Assembly: GCA_026418275.1 (NCBI GenBank)
Contig: JAOABQ010000099.1
Location: forward strand, 1 to 64,000
Reading direction: 5' to 3'
Length of the DNA stretch: 64,000 nt
Source of the DNA: Clostridia bacterium
GTDB lineage: Bacteria > Bacillota > Clostridia > Acetivibrionales > DSM-2933
Below, piece by piece: positions 17,186 through 26,211 of this stretch (within the stretch, counting starts at the first letter, position 1; the number at the start of each line of letters is the position of its first letter). The position numbers and the translations under genes are program-made. The notes beneath the pieces are model-generated. The model did not search any database and was not told where the DNA came from. It was given only the letters and a program-made list of their open reading frames with translations.

Positions 17186-19900
17186 TTAAGAAGGTTCTAT
17201 CCCCCATTCAAGGTTCCCTCCAACATAACCGGGTGCCCGTTCCCAATCGTAATAATCTCCCGAATTTAAGGAGTTGTATGAATAATCGTCGTCTTGCCTG
17301 TAGATAGACCAATCATTCTTGTTAAACCATGTATTGACAATGGTGCTTTCCCCGGGTGCAAGACTTCCATTGATAAAACCGATTTCAAGGTAATAGTCGG
17401 CCCCCTGATATGGAACAGGCATTTTTACAAATTTGCTTGTAATATTGCTGTTTCCGGTCTGTGCCCAACAGTCAAAGCTTTGACCGTTATCCCCATCGAT
17501 GGTGTAATAGTACCTAAATTTTACATCTGAAAGGTTGATATTGGCCGTTCCCGTATTGACTACCCTGAATTCCGCATTGACCTGGATAGCATCTCCAATG
17601 GTTTGGGGCGCATTGTAATACTGCACCTTTATTTTTCCTGTCTTAGCGGTAGGTGGAGGAACTGTGGGTTTTGGGGTTGAAGTTCCGGCCACTGTCTCAA
17701 TGGTCGCCGGCGGATAATTCTCGGGTATCTGGTTAAAATGGTTGATAATAATCAAAATTTCGGTCATGTTAATGGCAGTATCCTTGTTCCAATCTAAATC
17801 CGGATTATATTTTGCATCCCCTATAGAAGTATTAAAGGCATTGATTAGTTCTACAATGTCTTCCATGTTGATGGCATTATTTTGAACACCCTTTACTTCC
17901 AGGTCACCTGCCCACATATCCATAGGCTTGGCTATGGTACCAACCATGGTATCGTTTTGGATATTTATATTTTTTTCATTCCTTACAAGATAATTCTTTT
18001 TGGTTATTTTAAGGGAGAAACTTCCCGCAGGTACATCCTTGATTTCAAAATATCCGTTTCCATCTGAAACCGCAGACAAGGAAGTTCCAGGTATCTCCAC
18101 TTTGAAACCGGATTTTACACTGCCCGATACTTCTTGTGAAAATTCAAAATCCGGTTTTATGTATCCAGAAAATTTATATTCCTTCGGAAGGGAGGATGAA
18201 GTCGGTGTGGGTGTAGCACTTGCATAATCCGTAGGCGTTGGAGTAGCAGTTTCTAAAGGTGTTCCCGACGGTGTGGGATTTGAAATTGACGGCTTTATCA
18301 CCAATAGTGTTGCGGAATATGCAGGTGCTGTAAAATTAACGGTTTTGCCGGTAAACTGAATATCGGGTTTCTGACTTAGAGCACCTCTTCCTGCCCACTG
18401 GTAAACCTTTGCATTTCCGGAAGGACTGAAATTGGAAAGGTTAATGGTAACCGGCGTATCCCCGGAAGCATATTTACTCAGTACAATGACTTTCATTTCT
18501 CCTGTTTTGGAATCCAGGCTTGCAAAAGCCGAAACATTATCCGGATTGGGAACTGTGCATTTTATGGATTGATCCCCAAAAGTACTTTTATTCCCATCAT
18601 AGTTTCTGTAAATCTTAAATGCGTTATAGGCTGGCGTATTGGGAGATACAGTTGTCCAAAGGGTAGCCAGATCCAGGCCCTCCCGTCCGAAAATCCCCAG
18701 TACATCAGCCTGTGCAATTCCTCCATCCGGCTGATCCAACGCACCGAAATTGTATTCGGTAATACCGATCGGCGTTCCGGGATAGAAATTATTCACCCAC
18801 TGCTTCATCCTGGGAATCATATAGATCTTTTCGTTGATCCATGATTCATCGGTATAGTTTGGATCCCACAAGGACCGGGTATTCCTAAGCCTGCTTCCCC
18901 CTTGGGGATAATAGTGTGTTGTAAAAACATCCAAAAGCCTCTTCCCGTAGGTTTGCTCCGCTTCCTTCATTTTTTTAAGATAATATTCAGCGAAAAAATT
19001 ATACCCATGGGCATCTTTATCCGCAAAGTTACTCCAGTTATTTGTATTGGCAGCCACCTGGAAATCATAGGGCGAAATTTTAAGGGACAGCCATCCCCAC
19101 TCCTCAGGCCCCACTGTAAGCGCACCCGGATCCGCATTCTTTATGGTATTGGCGTATTTAATGGATGTGCTGATCAGTTCATCGTCATGGGGTGCCGTTT
19201 TACATACGTCCCGGTGGGTTTCATGCCAAAGCCCGGGCTCATTGTCCAGAAGATAGTATTTGACACCCCCGCTCCTCGCATTTCCATATTTGCCTGTCAG
19301 GTGTTTTACCCAGTCGGACATAAAGTTTTCATCCACTTTAATATGGGCATCCAACGGATCGTTATTGGTTATTTTGGTCCCATCTGTACGGACTCCATTC
19401 CCTGCATCAGGAAACCACTGGGCATCCGTATCCTGCTGCGGCCCATACTTTGCAACCGAAAAGCTGGCTCGCCTCTCTCTATCCTTTGCTACATAACCAA
19501 TCATGGGAATGGTTAACATGGTTTGGGAACCACTTGCTTTGTTGATTTCATAGAACTGATCGGTGCTGCTTCCATGAGGAAGAATGGAGGGATTGGCATT
19601 GTCATTGGGAAGACTTTCAAAATACCAGTCCATTGCCCTGTTGGTCGCATCCGCTTTCCAGTTATACCTTGTTTGTGCATTACCGCCGCTCCGGTTTACC
19701 GGAATATTTAAATCCTTCAATGTACTTTCATTGGCAAATGCCAATCCGTAAATCAGCGGATTGATGGGATGAATATCTTGTGCAGCATCAACCTGGACGG
19801 TTACTGCATCCCCGGCATGTACCAAACTTGGTGTAGCCGTAAAAATAGTGCTTGCCAAAAAAGTAATTACAACCATCCAAGTTAATATCTTTTTCATCAT
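17186..19900 (-). CDS. GH44 endo-glucanase/xyloglucanase with X module, type II-like dockerin and CBM3
   Basis: 904 residues. Order: signal peptide (1-29), GH44 catalytic domain (about 31-537) with acid/base Glu221 in DNEPGLWHE and nucleophile Glu382 in GITEYNFG, Thr/Pro linker (541-572), X module (575-663), dockerin repeats (664-726: NAINMEDIVELINAFN and TAINMTEILIIINHFN), linker, CBM3 (755-904). GH44 enzymes cut beta-1,4-glucans and xyloglucan internally. From memory the X-dockerin pair resembles the type II pair at the end of the scaffoldin CipA more than enzyme type I dockerins. It would then dock on cell-surface or free type II cohesins. The start uses AGGAGGGGG at 19918-19910. Exact substrate unknown. 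Confidence 0.88.
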   Translation of the reverse strand: MMKKILTWMVVITFLASTIFTATPSLVHAGDAVTVQVDAAQDIHPINPLIYGLAFANESTLKDLNIPVNRSGGNAQTRYNWKADATNRAMDWYFESLPNDNANPSILPHGSSTDQFYEINKASGSQTMLTIPMIGYVAKDRERRASFSVAKYGPQQDTDAQWFPDAGNGVRTDGTKITNNDPLDAHIKVDENFMSDWVKHLTGKYGNARSGGVKYYLLDNEPGLWHETHRDVCKTAPHDDELISTSIKYANTIKNADPGALTVGPEEWGWLSLKISPYDFQVAANTNNWSNFADKDAHGYNFFAEYYLKKMKEAEQTYGKRLLDVFTTHYYPQGGSRLRNTRSLWDPNYTDESWINEKIYMIPRMKQWVNNFYPGTPIGITEYNFGALDQPDGGIAQADVLGIFGREGLDLATLWTTVSPNTPAYNAFKIYRNYDGNKSTFGDQSIKCTVPNPDNVSAFASLDSKTGEMKVIVLSKYASGDTPVTINLSNFSPSGNAKVYQWAGRGALSQKPDIQFTGKTVNFTAPAYSATLLVIKPSISNPTPSGTPLETATPTPTDYASATPTPTSSSLPKEYKFSGYIKPDFEFSQEVSGSVKSGFKVEIPGTSLSAVSDGNGYFEIKDVPAGSFSLKITKKNYLVRNEKNINIQNDTMVGTIAKPMDMWAGDLEVKGVQNNAINMEDIVELINAFNTSIGDAKYNPDLDWNKDTAINMTEILIIINHFNQIPENYPPATIETVAGTSTPKPTVPPPTAKTGKIKVQYYNAPQTIGDAIQVNAEFRVVNTGTANINLSDVKFRYYYTIDGDNGQSFDCWAQTGNSNITSKFVKMPVPYQGADYYLEIGFINGSLAPGESTIVNTWFNKNDWSIYRQDDDYSYNSLNSGDYYDWERAPGYVGGNLEWGIEPS

Positions 19901-20078
19901 ACTAAAAAACCCCCTCCTACCCTTCATGCAAATGGTATATATTTGTTTTGGTACCATATCATTCGCATAACGATCATTTTTTCATAAGGGGTAAGAAGAA
20001 AAATTTTTAAATTACCATATCATCATGTCTATCGTTAGAGCCTGTAGGAATTGGTTTTCATTTCTACCTTATATCAAA

Positions 20079-20115
20079 AAAATCCGGTGGAAATTTTAGA
20101 ATTTCACCGGATTTT
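20079..20115 (-). terminator. Terminator after the lectin-like gene
   Basis: AAAATCCGGTGGAAAT (20079-20094) pairs with ATTTCACCGGATTTT (20101-20115) with one bulge, 25 bases beyond the stop of the minus-strand gene. Confidence 0.65.
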
Positions 20116-20139
20116 AAAGCTTATTTAACTTTAATCATT

Positions 20140-21171
20140 CTATTTATCTCCATCCACTGCTTTATGATGAGTAGCTTTCCTTTCAATTTCACAAATAAAC
20201 CCGCTCTTTAGAATGCTGTATCCGCCGGGAACATTAAACCAGTTTGAATTGGTGTCTCCCCATTTAAAACGCTTTAAATCCCAGTGGTTGGTCATATTCA
20301 ATATATATGCATATTTTTCATCGCTTCCCATACAGTTGTCCGGCTGATTCCAGTCCCAATTGCGGTAGGAGAACGCCTCTCCTGTGACCCACTCGTATTT
20401 TCCGTTTTCCTTTTCGTCATTCAATCCGATCCAGTAGTAATCCTGTTTTCCCTTTAAAAGGAGCTTTTCTATGAAGCTTTGTTCCTTCTCGGAAGTGATG
20501 GTTACCAAGTGTCCTCCGATTCTTTCGCAGTATTCCTCTGCAGCAGTATAGGATAAGGGCCCCTTAAACAATACATAGGTGCTTTTATTTGAATGGTTAT
20601 AGGATATATTCTCTACTTTTACATCCATTTCACAAATAAATCCGCTCTTTTCAATGCTGTATCCACCGGGAACATTGCTCCAGTCCACATTTGTATCTCC
20701 CCACTTGAAACGCTTTAAATCCCAGTGGTTGGTCATATTCAATATGTACACATACTTTTCATCACTTCCCATACAGTTGTCCGGCTGGTTCCAATCCCAG
20801 TTGCTGTACGAGAATCCTTCCCCTGTAACCCATTCGTATTTTCCATTTTCTTTTTCATCATTTAATCCGATCCAGTAGTAGTCCTGTTTTCCCTTCAAAA
20901 GGAGCTTTTCTACAAGGCTTTGTTCCTGTTCGGAAGTGATGGTCACCAGATGACCTCCCATTTTTTTGCAGTATTCATTGGCTTCCAGGTAAGACAGTGC
21001 TCCTTTAAATAAAACATAGTGATGCCCGTTTTCTTTATTGGTCACAGCACCTTCCATAACAACTCTTTTCCCCCGGTCCTCTCCAGCCTCTGCAAAAGAC
21101 ACCATGGAAGAACAAATAATCGCCATGGAAGCTACAGCTGCAATGGTTTTTTTAAGGAATCCTTTTTTCAT
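20140..21171 (-). CDS. Secreted protein with two C-type-lectin-like domains
   Basis: 343 residues with signal peptide (cleavage near FAEAG, residues 28-30) and two near-identical domains (about 48-185 and 192-328). Each opens YVLFKGALSY or YVLFKGPLSY with EYC, then GGHLVTITSE, YYWIGLNDE, YEWVTGE, NWDWNQPDN and ends GFICE. These are the landmarks of the C-type lectin fold, including the WIG core and the paired Cys residues; the W.WNQPDN stretch resembles the sugar/calcium loop. Binding to glycans or proteins outside the cell is the likely role. ATG preceded by GGGGGTAAG. The DNA of the two halves differs mostly at third codon positions. Confidence 0.85.
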   Translation of the reverse strand: MKKGFLKKTIAAVASMAIICSSMVSFAEAGEDRGKRVVMEGAVTNKENGHHYVLFKGALSYLEANEYCKKMGGHLVTITSEQEQSLVEKLLLKGKQDYYWIGLNDEKENGKYEWVTGEGFSYSNWDWNQPDNCMGSDEKYVYILNMTNHWDLKRFKWGDTNVDWSNVPGGYSIEKSGFICEMDVKVENISYNHSNKSTYVLFKGPLSYTAAEEYCERIGGHLVTITSEKEQSFIEKLLLKGKQDYYWIGLNDEKENGKYEWVTGEAFSYRNWDWNQPDNCMGSDEKYAYILNMTNHWDLKRFKWGDTNSNWFNVPGGYSILKSGFICEIERKATHHKAVDGDK

Positions 21172-21355
21172 ACTTACCCCCCTAACAATTCTTTTTTTTC
21201 CATTATCTTATAACAACTCAGTATACTTTTCAAGTTAATTTTTTTTGTCATAATGACTCCAGTAATAATGATCATATTAGAATATTACTTATTTTATGAT
21301 TCCAGTTATATTGCCACTGGCTTTTAAAGGTATTATTATAAATATATAAAATATC

Positions 21356-21384
21356 TTGACACAATCTGGGTCAAGTTGTAATAT
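21356..21384 (+). promoter_or_regulatory. Sigma-A-type promoter with overlapping palindrome
   Basis: TTGACA (21356-21361), exactly 17 bases, then TAATAT (21379-21384), 33 bases before the exporter gene. CTTGAC (21355-21360) and GTCAAG (21370-21375) form an inverted repeat across the -35 box, a natural place for a repressor. It would drive the peptide-maturation operon. Confidence 0.65.
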
Positions 21385-21416
21385 GGTGAAAAAATAGATT
21401 ATTTTGTAGGTATATT

Positions 21417-23168
21417 ATGAGACAGAGCTTAATTTATAGTAATGATCGAACCAGTATTTTAAAAAGGCTGCTTACTTTATTAAAGCCTTATAAGAAGCAA
21501 ATTGGCCTAATACTCGCATGTATTGTTCTTTCTTCAACCATAAGCGTTATCATGCCTTTACTAGGCAAGAGCATTATGGATGACGGGCTTCTCCCCAAAA
21601 ACTTTCATATTGTTTTAAAGTTATCTGCGGCGCTTTTCTTATTGGTGTTGTTAGACCAAGCCATCGGGCTTCTCGAAACCAAATATTACGCATATGTAAA
21701 CTCTATGATGCCTTATAATCTTTCGAAGGCTTCTTTTAAGCACCTATTGAATTTAAAATTGCAATATTTTAAAAATATAGGCTTTGCAGAAATCATGTCC
21801 AATTTAAGTACCGATGTGGCCAATGTGGCCCGGATAACCGACAGGAGCATGTTTTTTCTGGTATCGGAAGTGTTTAGAATGATAGGAGGGCTTATTGGCC
21901 TTATTATCATTGATTGGAGGCTTTCGCTGCTGGTTGTGGCGATTATACCCATTCGGTTTATATTTATCATAGGGCTTGCGAAAAGGAAAAGAAAACTGTT
22001 TGAAGACTACATAGGCTACCAGGAAGCATTTGCATCCTGGTATGGAGATAGTATTGCAGGAATTAAAGAGATTAAGCTTTGGGGAATCGGCCGTATCAAA
22101 ATAGGCAATTACATAAAAAAACAGAGAAACATTATCAAGACCAACATAAACATTAGCTTCAATGACAAGTTAAACGATATCTCCGAAAGATTGGTCTTTG
22201 AGTTTGTGACCAATGTTCTTTACATCATCGGAGCCTATTTTATCATCAACGGAAGCTTTACCCTGGGGGGCTTGTTTGCTTTTATTAATTACAGTATGCA
22301 TGTAACATCCCCCATCTCCTCAATATTAAATATAGTATATAATTTTTCAGGCATCCTTCCTTCTGCCAAAAGGCTATTTGGCTTTTTTGATACGGAATGT
22401 GAGGAAGATAGCAAAAATCAAAATAATCTCCCAATCGCCGAGGGATTTAAGGGAAATATCACCTTTCAAGACATTTCATTTTCCTATACCACCGGAGAGC
22501 AGGTTTTAAAGTCTTTGAGCTTTGAGTTAAAGCATGGGGAAAAAGCAGCCATCCTAGGTACAAACGGGTCAGGCAAATCTACAGTCATTAACCTTTTATT
22601 GAGATTCTATAAGCCTGAAAGTGGAAAAATACTATTCAATGGAATAGATATACAAGATATGAATTTAAAAGAATATCGAAGCTATATATCTGTCGTAAGT
22701 CAGGAGCTATACCTTTTTAATACAACCGTACGGGAAAATATATCCTTGTTTTCAAGAATGACAGATGATGAAATCCATAAAGCGGCTATAGAAAGCGGAG
22801 CCCATGAATTTATAAGCTCGATGCCCGATGGTTATTATAGCGTGACCGGCAACAACGGAGCAAACATTTCCGGAGGCCAACGTCAAAAAATCGCTGTAGC
22901 GAGGGCACTGGCAAGGAAATCCGGCCTGCTGATCATGGATGAAGCGACTTCCAATTATGATATGGAATCAGAAATGCTTCTTCATGATATGATAAAAAAC
23001 AAATTGGAAGAGAGAACAGTTATTCTGATAACCCATAAGCCGGAGATACTCAAGCACCTTGATAAAATTATACTGATAGACAACGGCAGCATTGTTGATA
23101 TAGGAACCCATGAAGATTTATATCATAGAAACAAACTATATAAGGATATGTTTAATAAAGCAGCATGA
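21417..23168 (+). CDS. ABC transporter, fused permease/ATPase, probable exporter of the Cys-rich peptide
   Basis: 583 residues. A six-helix type 1 ABC exporter membrane domain (about 15-310) is followed by a nucleotide-binding domain with Walker A LGTNGSGKST, signature NISGGQRQKIAVARAL, Walker B GLLIMDEATSN and the H-loop in LITHKPEIL. It has no N-terminal C39 peptidase domain, so it would not cleave a leader itself. It would work as a homodimer in the cytoplasmic membrane. It lies 155 bases before the small Cys-rich precursor and after a strong promoter, making export of that peptide the best inference; a drug or lipid exporter is the alternative. Confidence 0.88.
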   Translation: MRQSLIYSNDRTSILKRLLTLLKPYKKQIGLILACIVLSSTISVIMPLLGKSIMDDGLLPKNFHIVLKLSAALFLLVLLDQAIGLLETKYYAYVNSMMPYNLSKASFKHLLNLKLQYFKNIGFAEIMSNLSTDVANVARITDRSMFFLVSEVFRMIGGLIGLIIIDWRLSLLVVAIIPIRFIFIIGLAKRKRKLFEDYIGYQEAFASWYGDSIAGIKEIKLWGIGRIKIGNYIKKQRNIIKTNINISFNDKLNDISERLVFEFVTNVLYIIGAYFIINGSFTLGGLFAFINYSMHVTSPISSILNIVYNFSGILPSAKRLFGFFDTECEEDSKNQNNLPIAEGFKGNITFQDISFSYTTGEQVLKSLSFELKHGEKAAILGTNGSGKSTVINLLLRFYKPESGKILFNGIDIQDMNLKEYRSYISVVSQELYLFNTTVRENISLFSRMTDDEIHKAAIESGAHEFISSMPDGYYSVTGNNGANISGGQRQKIAVARALARKSGLLIMDEATSNYDMESEMLLHDMIKNKLEERTVILITHKPEILKHLDKIILIDNGSIVDIGTHEDLYHRNKLYKDMFNKAA

Positions 23169-23323
23169 TTTACCTTAGAATTTGATCAAAAATGCTTTTG
23201 ATGCCCTTCATTTTTTCCCGGGGAAACAAGGGTGTTCAAATATACCTATTAAAGTAATTTAAGGAGATGCGCGCTCTTTCTTAAGTGAAATAATAAAAAG
23301 AAAAAAGTAAAGGGGAATTTACG

Positions 23324-23530
23324 ATGAGAAAACTTGGAAAAAGAACTAATTTGCAAAAAGAAACCATTGAAGCATATTGCTCAAGCTGCAGCTGCAGTTC
23401 ATGTTCTTGCAGCGGATGTACTTGCCCGAATGGTTATGAGGGTGCTACCATGTCGTACAACAGAAACAGCAGCAGCCGTTATTCAAGCTATACAAACGGT
23501 CAATCTACTCGTGTAGCATTAAAAGTGTAA
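23324..23530 (+). CDS. Cys-rich ribosomal peptide precursor (CLI_3235/TIGR04065-like)
   Basis: 68 residues. A charged leader (MRKLGKRTNLQKETIEAY) precedes a compact core with seven cysteines at 19, 22, 24, 27, 29, 32 and 34, alternating with Ser (CSSCSCSSCSCSGCTC), then a Ser/Asn/Tyr-rich tail. The leader start and Cys-Ser core match my memory of the clostridial CLI_3235 family of presumed bacteriocin precursors, which always travel with a dedicated radical SAM enzyme, as here. AAAGGGGAA precedes the ATG. The spacing of the cysteines invites thioether or other sulfur crosslinks. The mature structure and activity are not known to me. Confidence 0.8.
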   Translation: MRKLGKRTNLQKETIEAYCSSCSCSSCSCSGCTCPNGYEGATMSYNRNSSSRYSSYTNGQSTRVALKV

Positions 23531-23553
23531 TTTGCAGCGAACTAAACATATGC

Positions 23554-23588
23554 GAATTTACAGAGGGCATAAACCCCTCTGTAAATTC
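23554..23588 (+). terminator. Hairpin between precursor and maturase genes
   Basis: A perfect 14-bp stem, GAATTTACAGAGGG (23554-23567) with CCCTCTGTAAATTC (23575-23588), loop of 7, followed by only a weak T-tract. This is the usual place for partial termination or mRNA-end protection that keeps precursor levels above enzyme levels. Confidence 0.65.
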
Positions 23589-23611
23589 CATTGTTATAAT
23601 GGAGGAAATAT

Positions 23612-25075
23612 ATGACCATGGATGAAAGACCGCATATTCATTCTTTTAAAACGCCCGGGGGCTATTATATATATGATGTTAATACAAATATGATTTTGAA
23701 AGTCACTCCTTCGGTATATTCACTTTTAAGCAATAGAAAAAGACTTGATGAAGGAACGGATTCCGATATAAAAATAATTGAAAAAATGAAATCGGACGGA
23801 TTCCTATCTTCTAACCGTATACAGGAAGTCCTACATCCAATCGATGAGGTATTACCCTATTATCTTGATAACAGGCTCCACATGATTACCCTGCAAATTA
23901 CCCAGCAGTGTAATTTTAGGTGCGAGTACTGCGTGTATTCCGGAAATTATGAAAACCGGGACCATTCAAACAAGGCAATGGATATTGAAACCGCCAAAAA
24001 AGGTATCGATTTTCTAATTTCTCATTCCAGAGAATCCAAGATGGTCAGTATCGGCTTTTATGGTGGGGAGCCCCTTCTTGAATTTGATCTTATTAGAGAT
24101 TGCATAAACTATGCCCAAGAGATTGGCGAAGGTAAAATGATTGATTTCTCACTCACCACTAATGGCACACTGTTAAATGACGAAATCATAGAATTTTTCA
24201 ACAAAAATAATCTAAATATGACGATAAGCCTTGATGGTCCAAGTGATATACATAATAAAAACAGAAGGTTTGCAGGCAATAATCAGGGAACCTTTGAAAG
24301 TATCATGACAAATCTTGAGAAGATAAAGGAAAAATATCCTGATTACTTGAAAAAAGTCAGGTTTAGCGTAGTGCTCGATCCTAAAAGCAATTTCAGCTGC
24401 ATCAATGAGTTTTTTACAACCTATGAAACCGTGAAGAATTCATATTCATTTTTTGTTTCCATTTCGGATAAATATGCGAAGTCTGAAAATGAAGAAAGCG
24501 AAGACTATTTGGTAAAAAAGAATTACGAAAGCTTTAAGCATTTTTTATATAAACTAGGCAGGCTAGGCAAAGATTACGTTTCTCCAATTGTTATTCAGGA
24601 GTTTAACTTTATACAAAAGTTTCTCCACGACTATAGAAATCCTGTAAGAAACTTACCTTCAAAAGGTCACCATTCCGGTCCTTGTGTCCCGGGTGTACAA
24701 AGACTGTTTGTTACCGTTAACGGGAATTTAATGCCTTGCGAGAGAGTAAGTGAGTTATCTGAAATGATGAACATTGGCCATGTTGATACGGGTTTTAACA
24801 TAGAAAAATGCAGACAGGTTTTAAATGTCGGTAAAGTAAATGAAAAAAGCTGTAAAAACTGTTGGATATTTAGATACTGTACAGTCTGCGCAGCAGCAGC
24901 AGACAATTTGGACGGTTTTTCCGAAGAGAAGAAGGCCTTGGAATGTTCCAGGGAAAGGTTTACGATAGAAAGCCTTTTAAAGGACTATTGTTCCTTGAAG
25001 GAGTTTGGGTGCAAATTTGGAAATGAAGAAGATCTAATTTTTTACGAAACTTTGCAAAGTGGGGAGATGAAATAA
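23612..25075 (+). CDS. Radical SAM peptide maturase (CcpM/TIGR04068-like) with SPASM-type C terminus
   Basis: 487 residues. The N terminus (1-90) looks like a peptide-recognition domain. The CX3CX2C iron-sulfur motif is C100, C104, C107 in QCNFRCEYC, followed by GFYGGEPLLEF and SLTTNGTLLND. The C-terminal cysteine cluster (GPCVPG, MPCERVS, SCKNCWIFRYCTVC, LECS, then C in DYCS and FGC) suits auxiliary Fe-S clusters of the SPASM type. Such enzymes use a 5'-deoxyadenosyl radical to crosslink or alter the precursor core. GGAGGAA at 23601-23607. Stop and the next start overlap (TAATG), showing coupling. Confidence 0.88.
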   Translation: MTMDERPHIHSFKTPGGYYIYDVNTNMILKVTPSVYSLLSNRKRLDEGTDSDIKIIEKMKSDGFLSSNRIQEVLHPIDEVLPYYLDNRLHMITLQITQQCNFRCEYCVYSGNYENRDHSNKAMDIETAKKGIDFLISHSRESKMVSIGFYGGEPLLEFDLIRDCINYAQEIGEGKMIDFSLTTNGTLLNDEIIEFFNKNNLNMTISLDGPSDIHNKNRRFAGNNQGTFESIMTNLEKIKEKYPDYLKKVRFSVVLDPKSNFSCINEFFTTYETVKNSYSFFVSISDKYAKSENEESEDYLVKKNYESFKHFLYKLGRLGKDYVSPIVIQEFNFIQKFLHDYRNPVRNLPSKGHHSGPCVPGVQRLFVTVNGNLMPCERVSELSEMMNIGHVDTGFNIEKCRQVLNVGKVNEKSCKNCWIFRYCTVCAAAADNLDGFSEEKKALECSRERFTIESLLKDYCSLKEFGCKFGNEEDLIFYETLQSGEMK

Positions 25076-26196
25076 TGTCAGAAAAAGAAAGGATTGCCGT
25101 TTATCCTTATGACGCACAATTTGCACCTGTTTTAAGACATAGGGAACATTGGGGCAAATATGATTTTGTGGGAGCTGCTTCTCCTCCAGGCTGGGGAATC
25201 AGTGGAAAAGATGCCGGCCTTGTGGATGGCGGAGATGATATCGATATAACAATTGCTGGAAAAATAGAAGATCTCTTTGACCGGTGTGATACGGTTTTAT
25301 TTACATCTTCGGAATATGAACTTGATTTTGGTATACTTTACGCTAAGATAAAAAAATCCATTGAGGCAGGCAAAAATATCCTATGCAGTATTGAACTAAA
25401 TAAGGAAGTAGAAAACGAAATTTCTAAAGCATGTGAACGTATGGGTGTCTATTTTAAGCACACTGGTTTGCATGAGGAAATTCATTACTTCAAAACAGAA
25501 TCTTACAAGGAAAAGCTTTTTGAGATTGAGGTTCCTGTCATTTTTGTGGGTGGAACTTCCGATAGGACCCATAAATTCGAAATACAGCTTTCCCTCAGAA
25601 ATAAGCTTCAAAATGCGGGCTATTGTGTAAGTCAAATAGGAACAAGAAATTATTGTGAGCTGCTTGGGTTTCATTCCTTCCCAGGTTTTATGTATTCAGA
25701 TATGTCTGAAACAAAAAAGATTATCTATTTCAATAACTTGGTTAAAAGAATTGAATTGGATGAAAAACCCGATGTCATCATCCTAGGTATTCCCGGAGGG
25801 ATAATGCCTTTTAGCAGTCAGTTTCCAAATCATTTTGGCATTCTGGCTTATGAGATCTCTCAGGCTGTCACCCCCGATGCCGCGGTAATAAGCACGCTAT
25901 ACGAAGACTTTACCGATGAATACTTTGAGCTTTTGCAAAAATCCGTAAAGTACAGGTTTGGATTTCCTATTAGCTGTTTTAACTATACCAATATCCAATT
26001 TGATTGGACAGCCTCAAGAGAGCAGGAAATAAAGCTTTTTTCCACCCTGGACGCAAGCTTTATCGATCAAAAGAAATTAAAGTATCAAAACATGAATGTG
26101 CCGTTATTTAATGTTCTTAATCCAGGGGATGCGGACAAAATGGCCGAATTTATACTCGATCAACTGGCGGGTTTTGCCGAAGTTGAATCTTTTTAA
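25075..26196 (+). CDS. Peptide maturation system protein, TIGR04066-like
   Basis: 373 residues, cytoplasmic. The position directly after the radical SAM gene, the length and the opening ERIAVYPYDAQFAPVLRHR match my memory of the TIGR04066 family of clostridial peptide maturation proteins. The middle has a nucleotide-binding-like stretch, VPVIFVGGTSDRTHKFEIQ, followed by DVIILGIPGGIMPFSS. This suggests a P-loop-like or SIMIBI-type fold, but the canonical GxxGxGKT is absent. No activity is known. The start overlaps the previous stop by one base. The gene is 15 bases from the acyl-carrier-like gene. Confidence 0.75.
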   Translation: MSEKERIAVYPYDAQFAPVLRHREHWGKYDFVGAASPPGWGISGKDAGLVDGGDDIDITIAGKIEDLFDRCDTVLFTSSEYELDFGILYAKIKKSIEAGKNILCSIELNKEVENEISKACERMGVYFKHTGLHEEIHYFKTESYKEKLFEIEVPVIFVGGTSDRTHKFEIQLSLRNKLQNAGYCVSQIGTRNYCELLGFHSFPGFMYSDMSETKKIIYFNNLVKRIELDEKPDVIILGIPGGIMPFSSQFPNHFGILAYEISQAVTPDAAVISTLYEDFTDEYFELLQKSVKYRFGFPISCFNYTNIQFDWTASREQEIKLFSTLDASFIDQKKLKYQNMNVPLFNVLNPGDADKMAEFILDQLAGFAEVESF

Positions 26197-26211
26197 CGGG
26201 GGATTTGTTGT

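Noticed and set aside
18902-19516. 204-residue open frame on the + strand
   Set aside because: It lies fully inside the GH44 gene on the other strand, has no ribosome binding site and an unnatural composition; it is a shadow of the cellulase reading frame.
23382-23440. Ser/Cys codon repeats considered as a nucleotide tandem repeat
   Set aside because: The repetition follows the codons of the Cys-rich peptide core and is explained by the protein, not by a DNA repeat.
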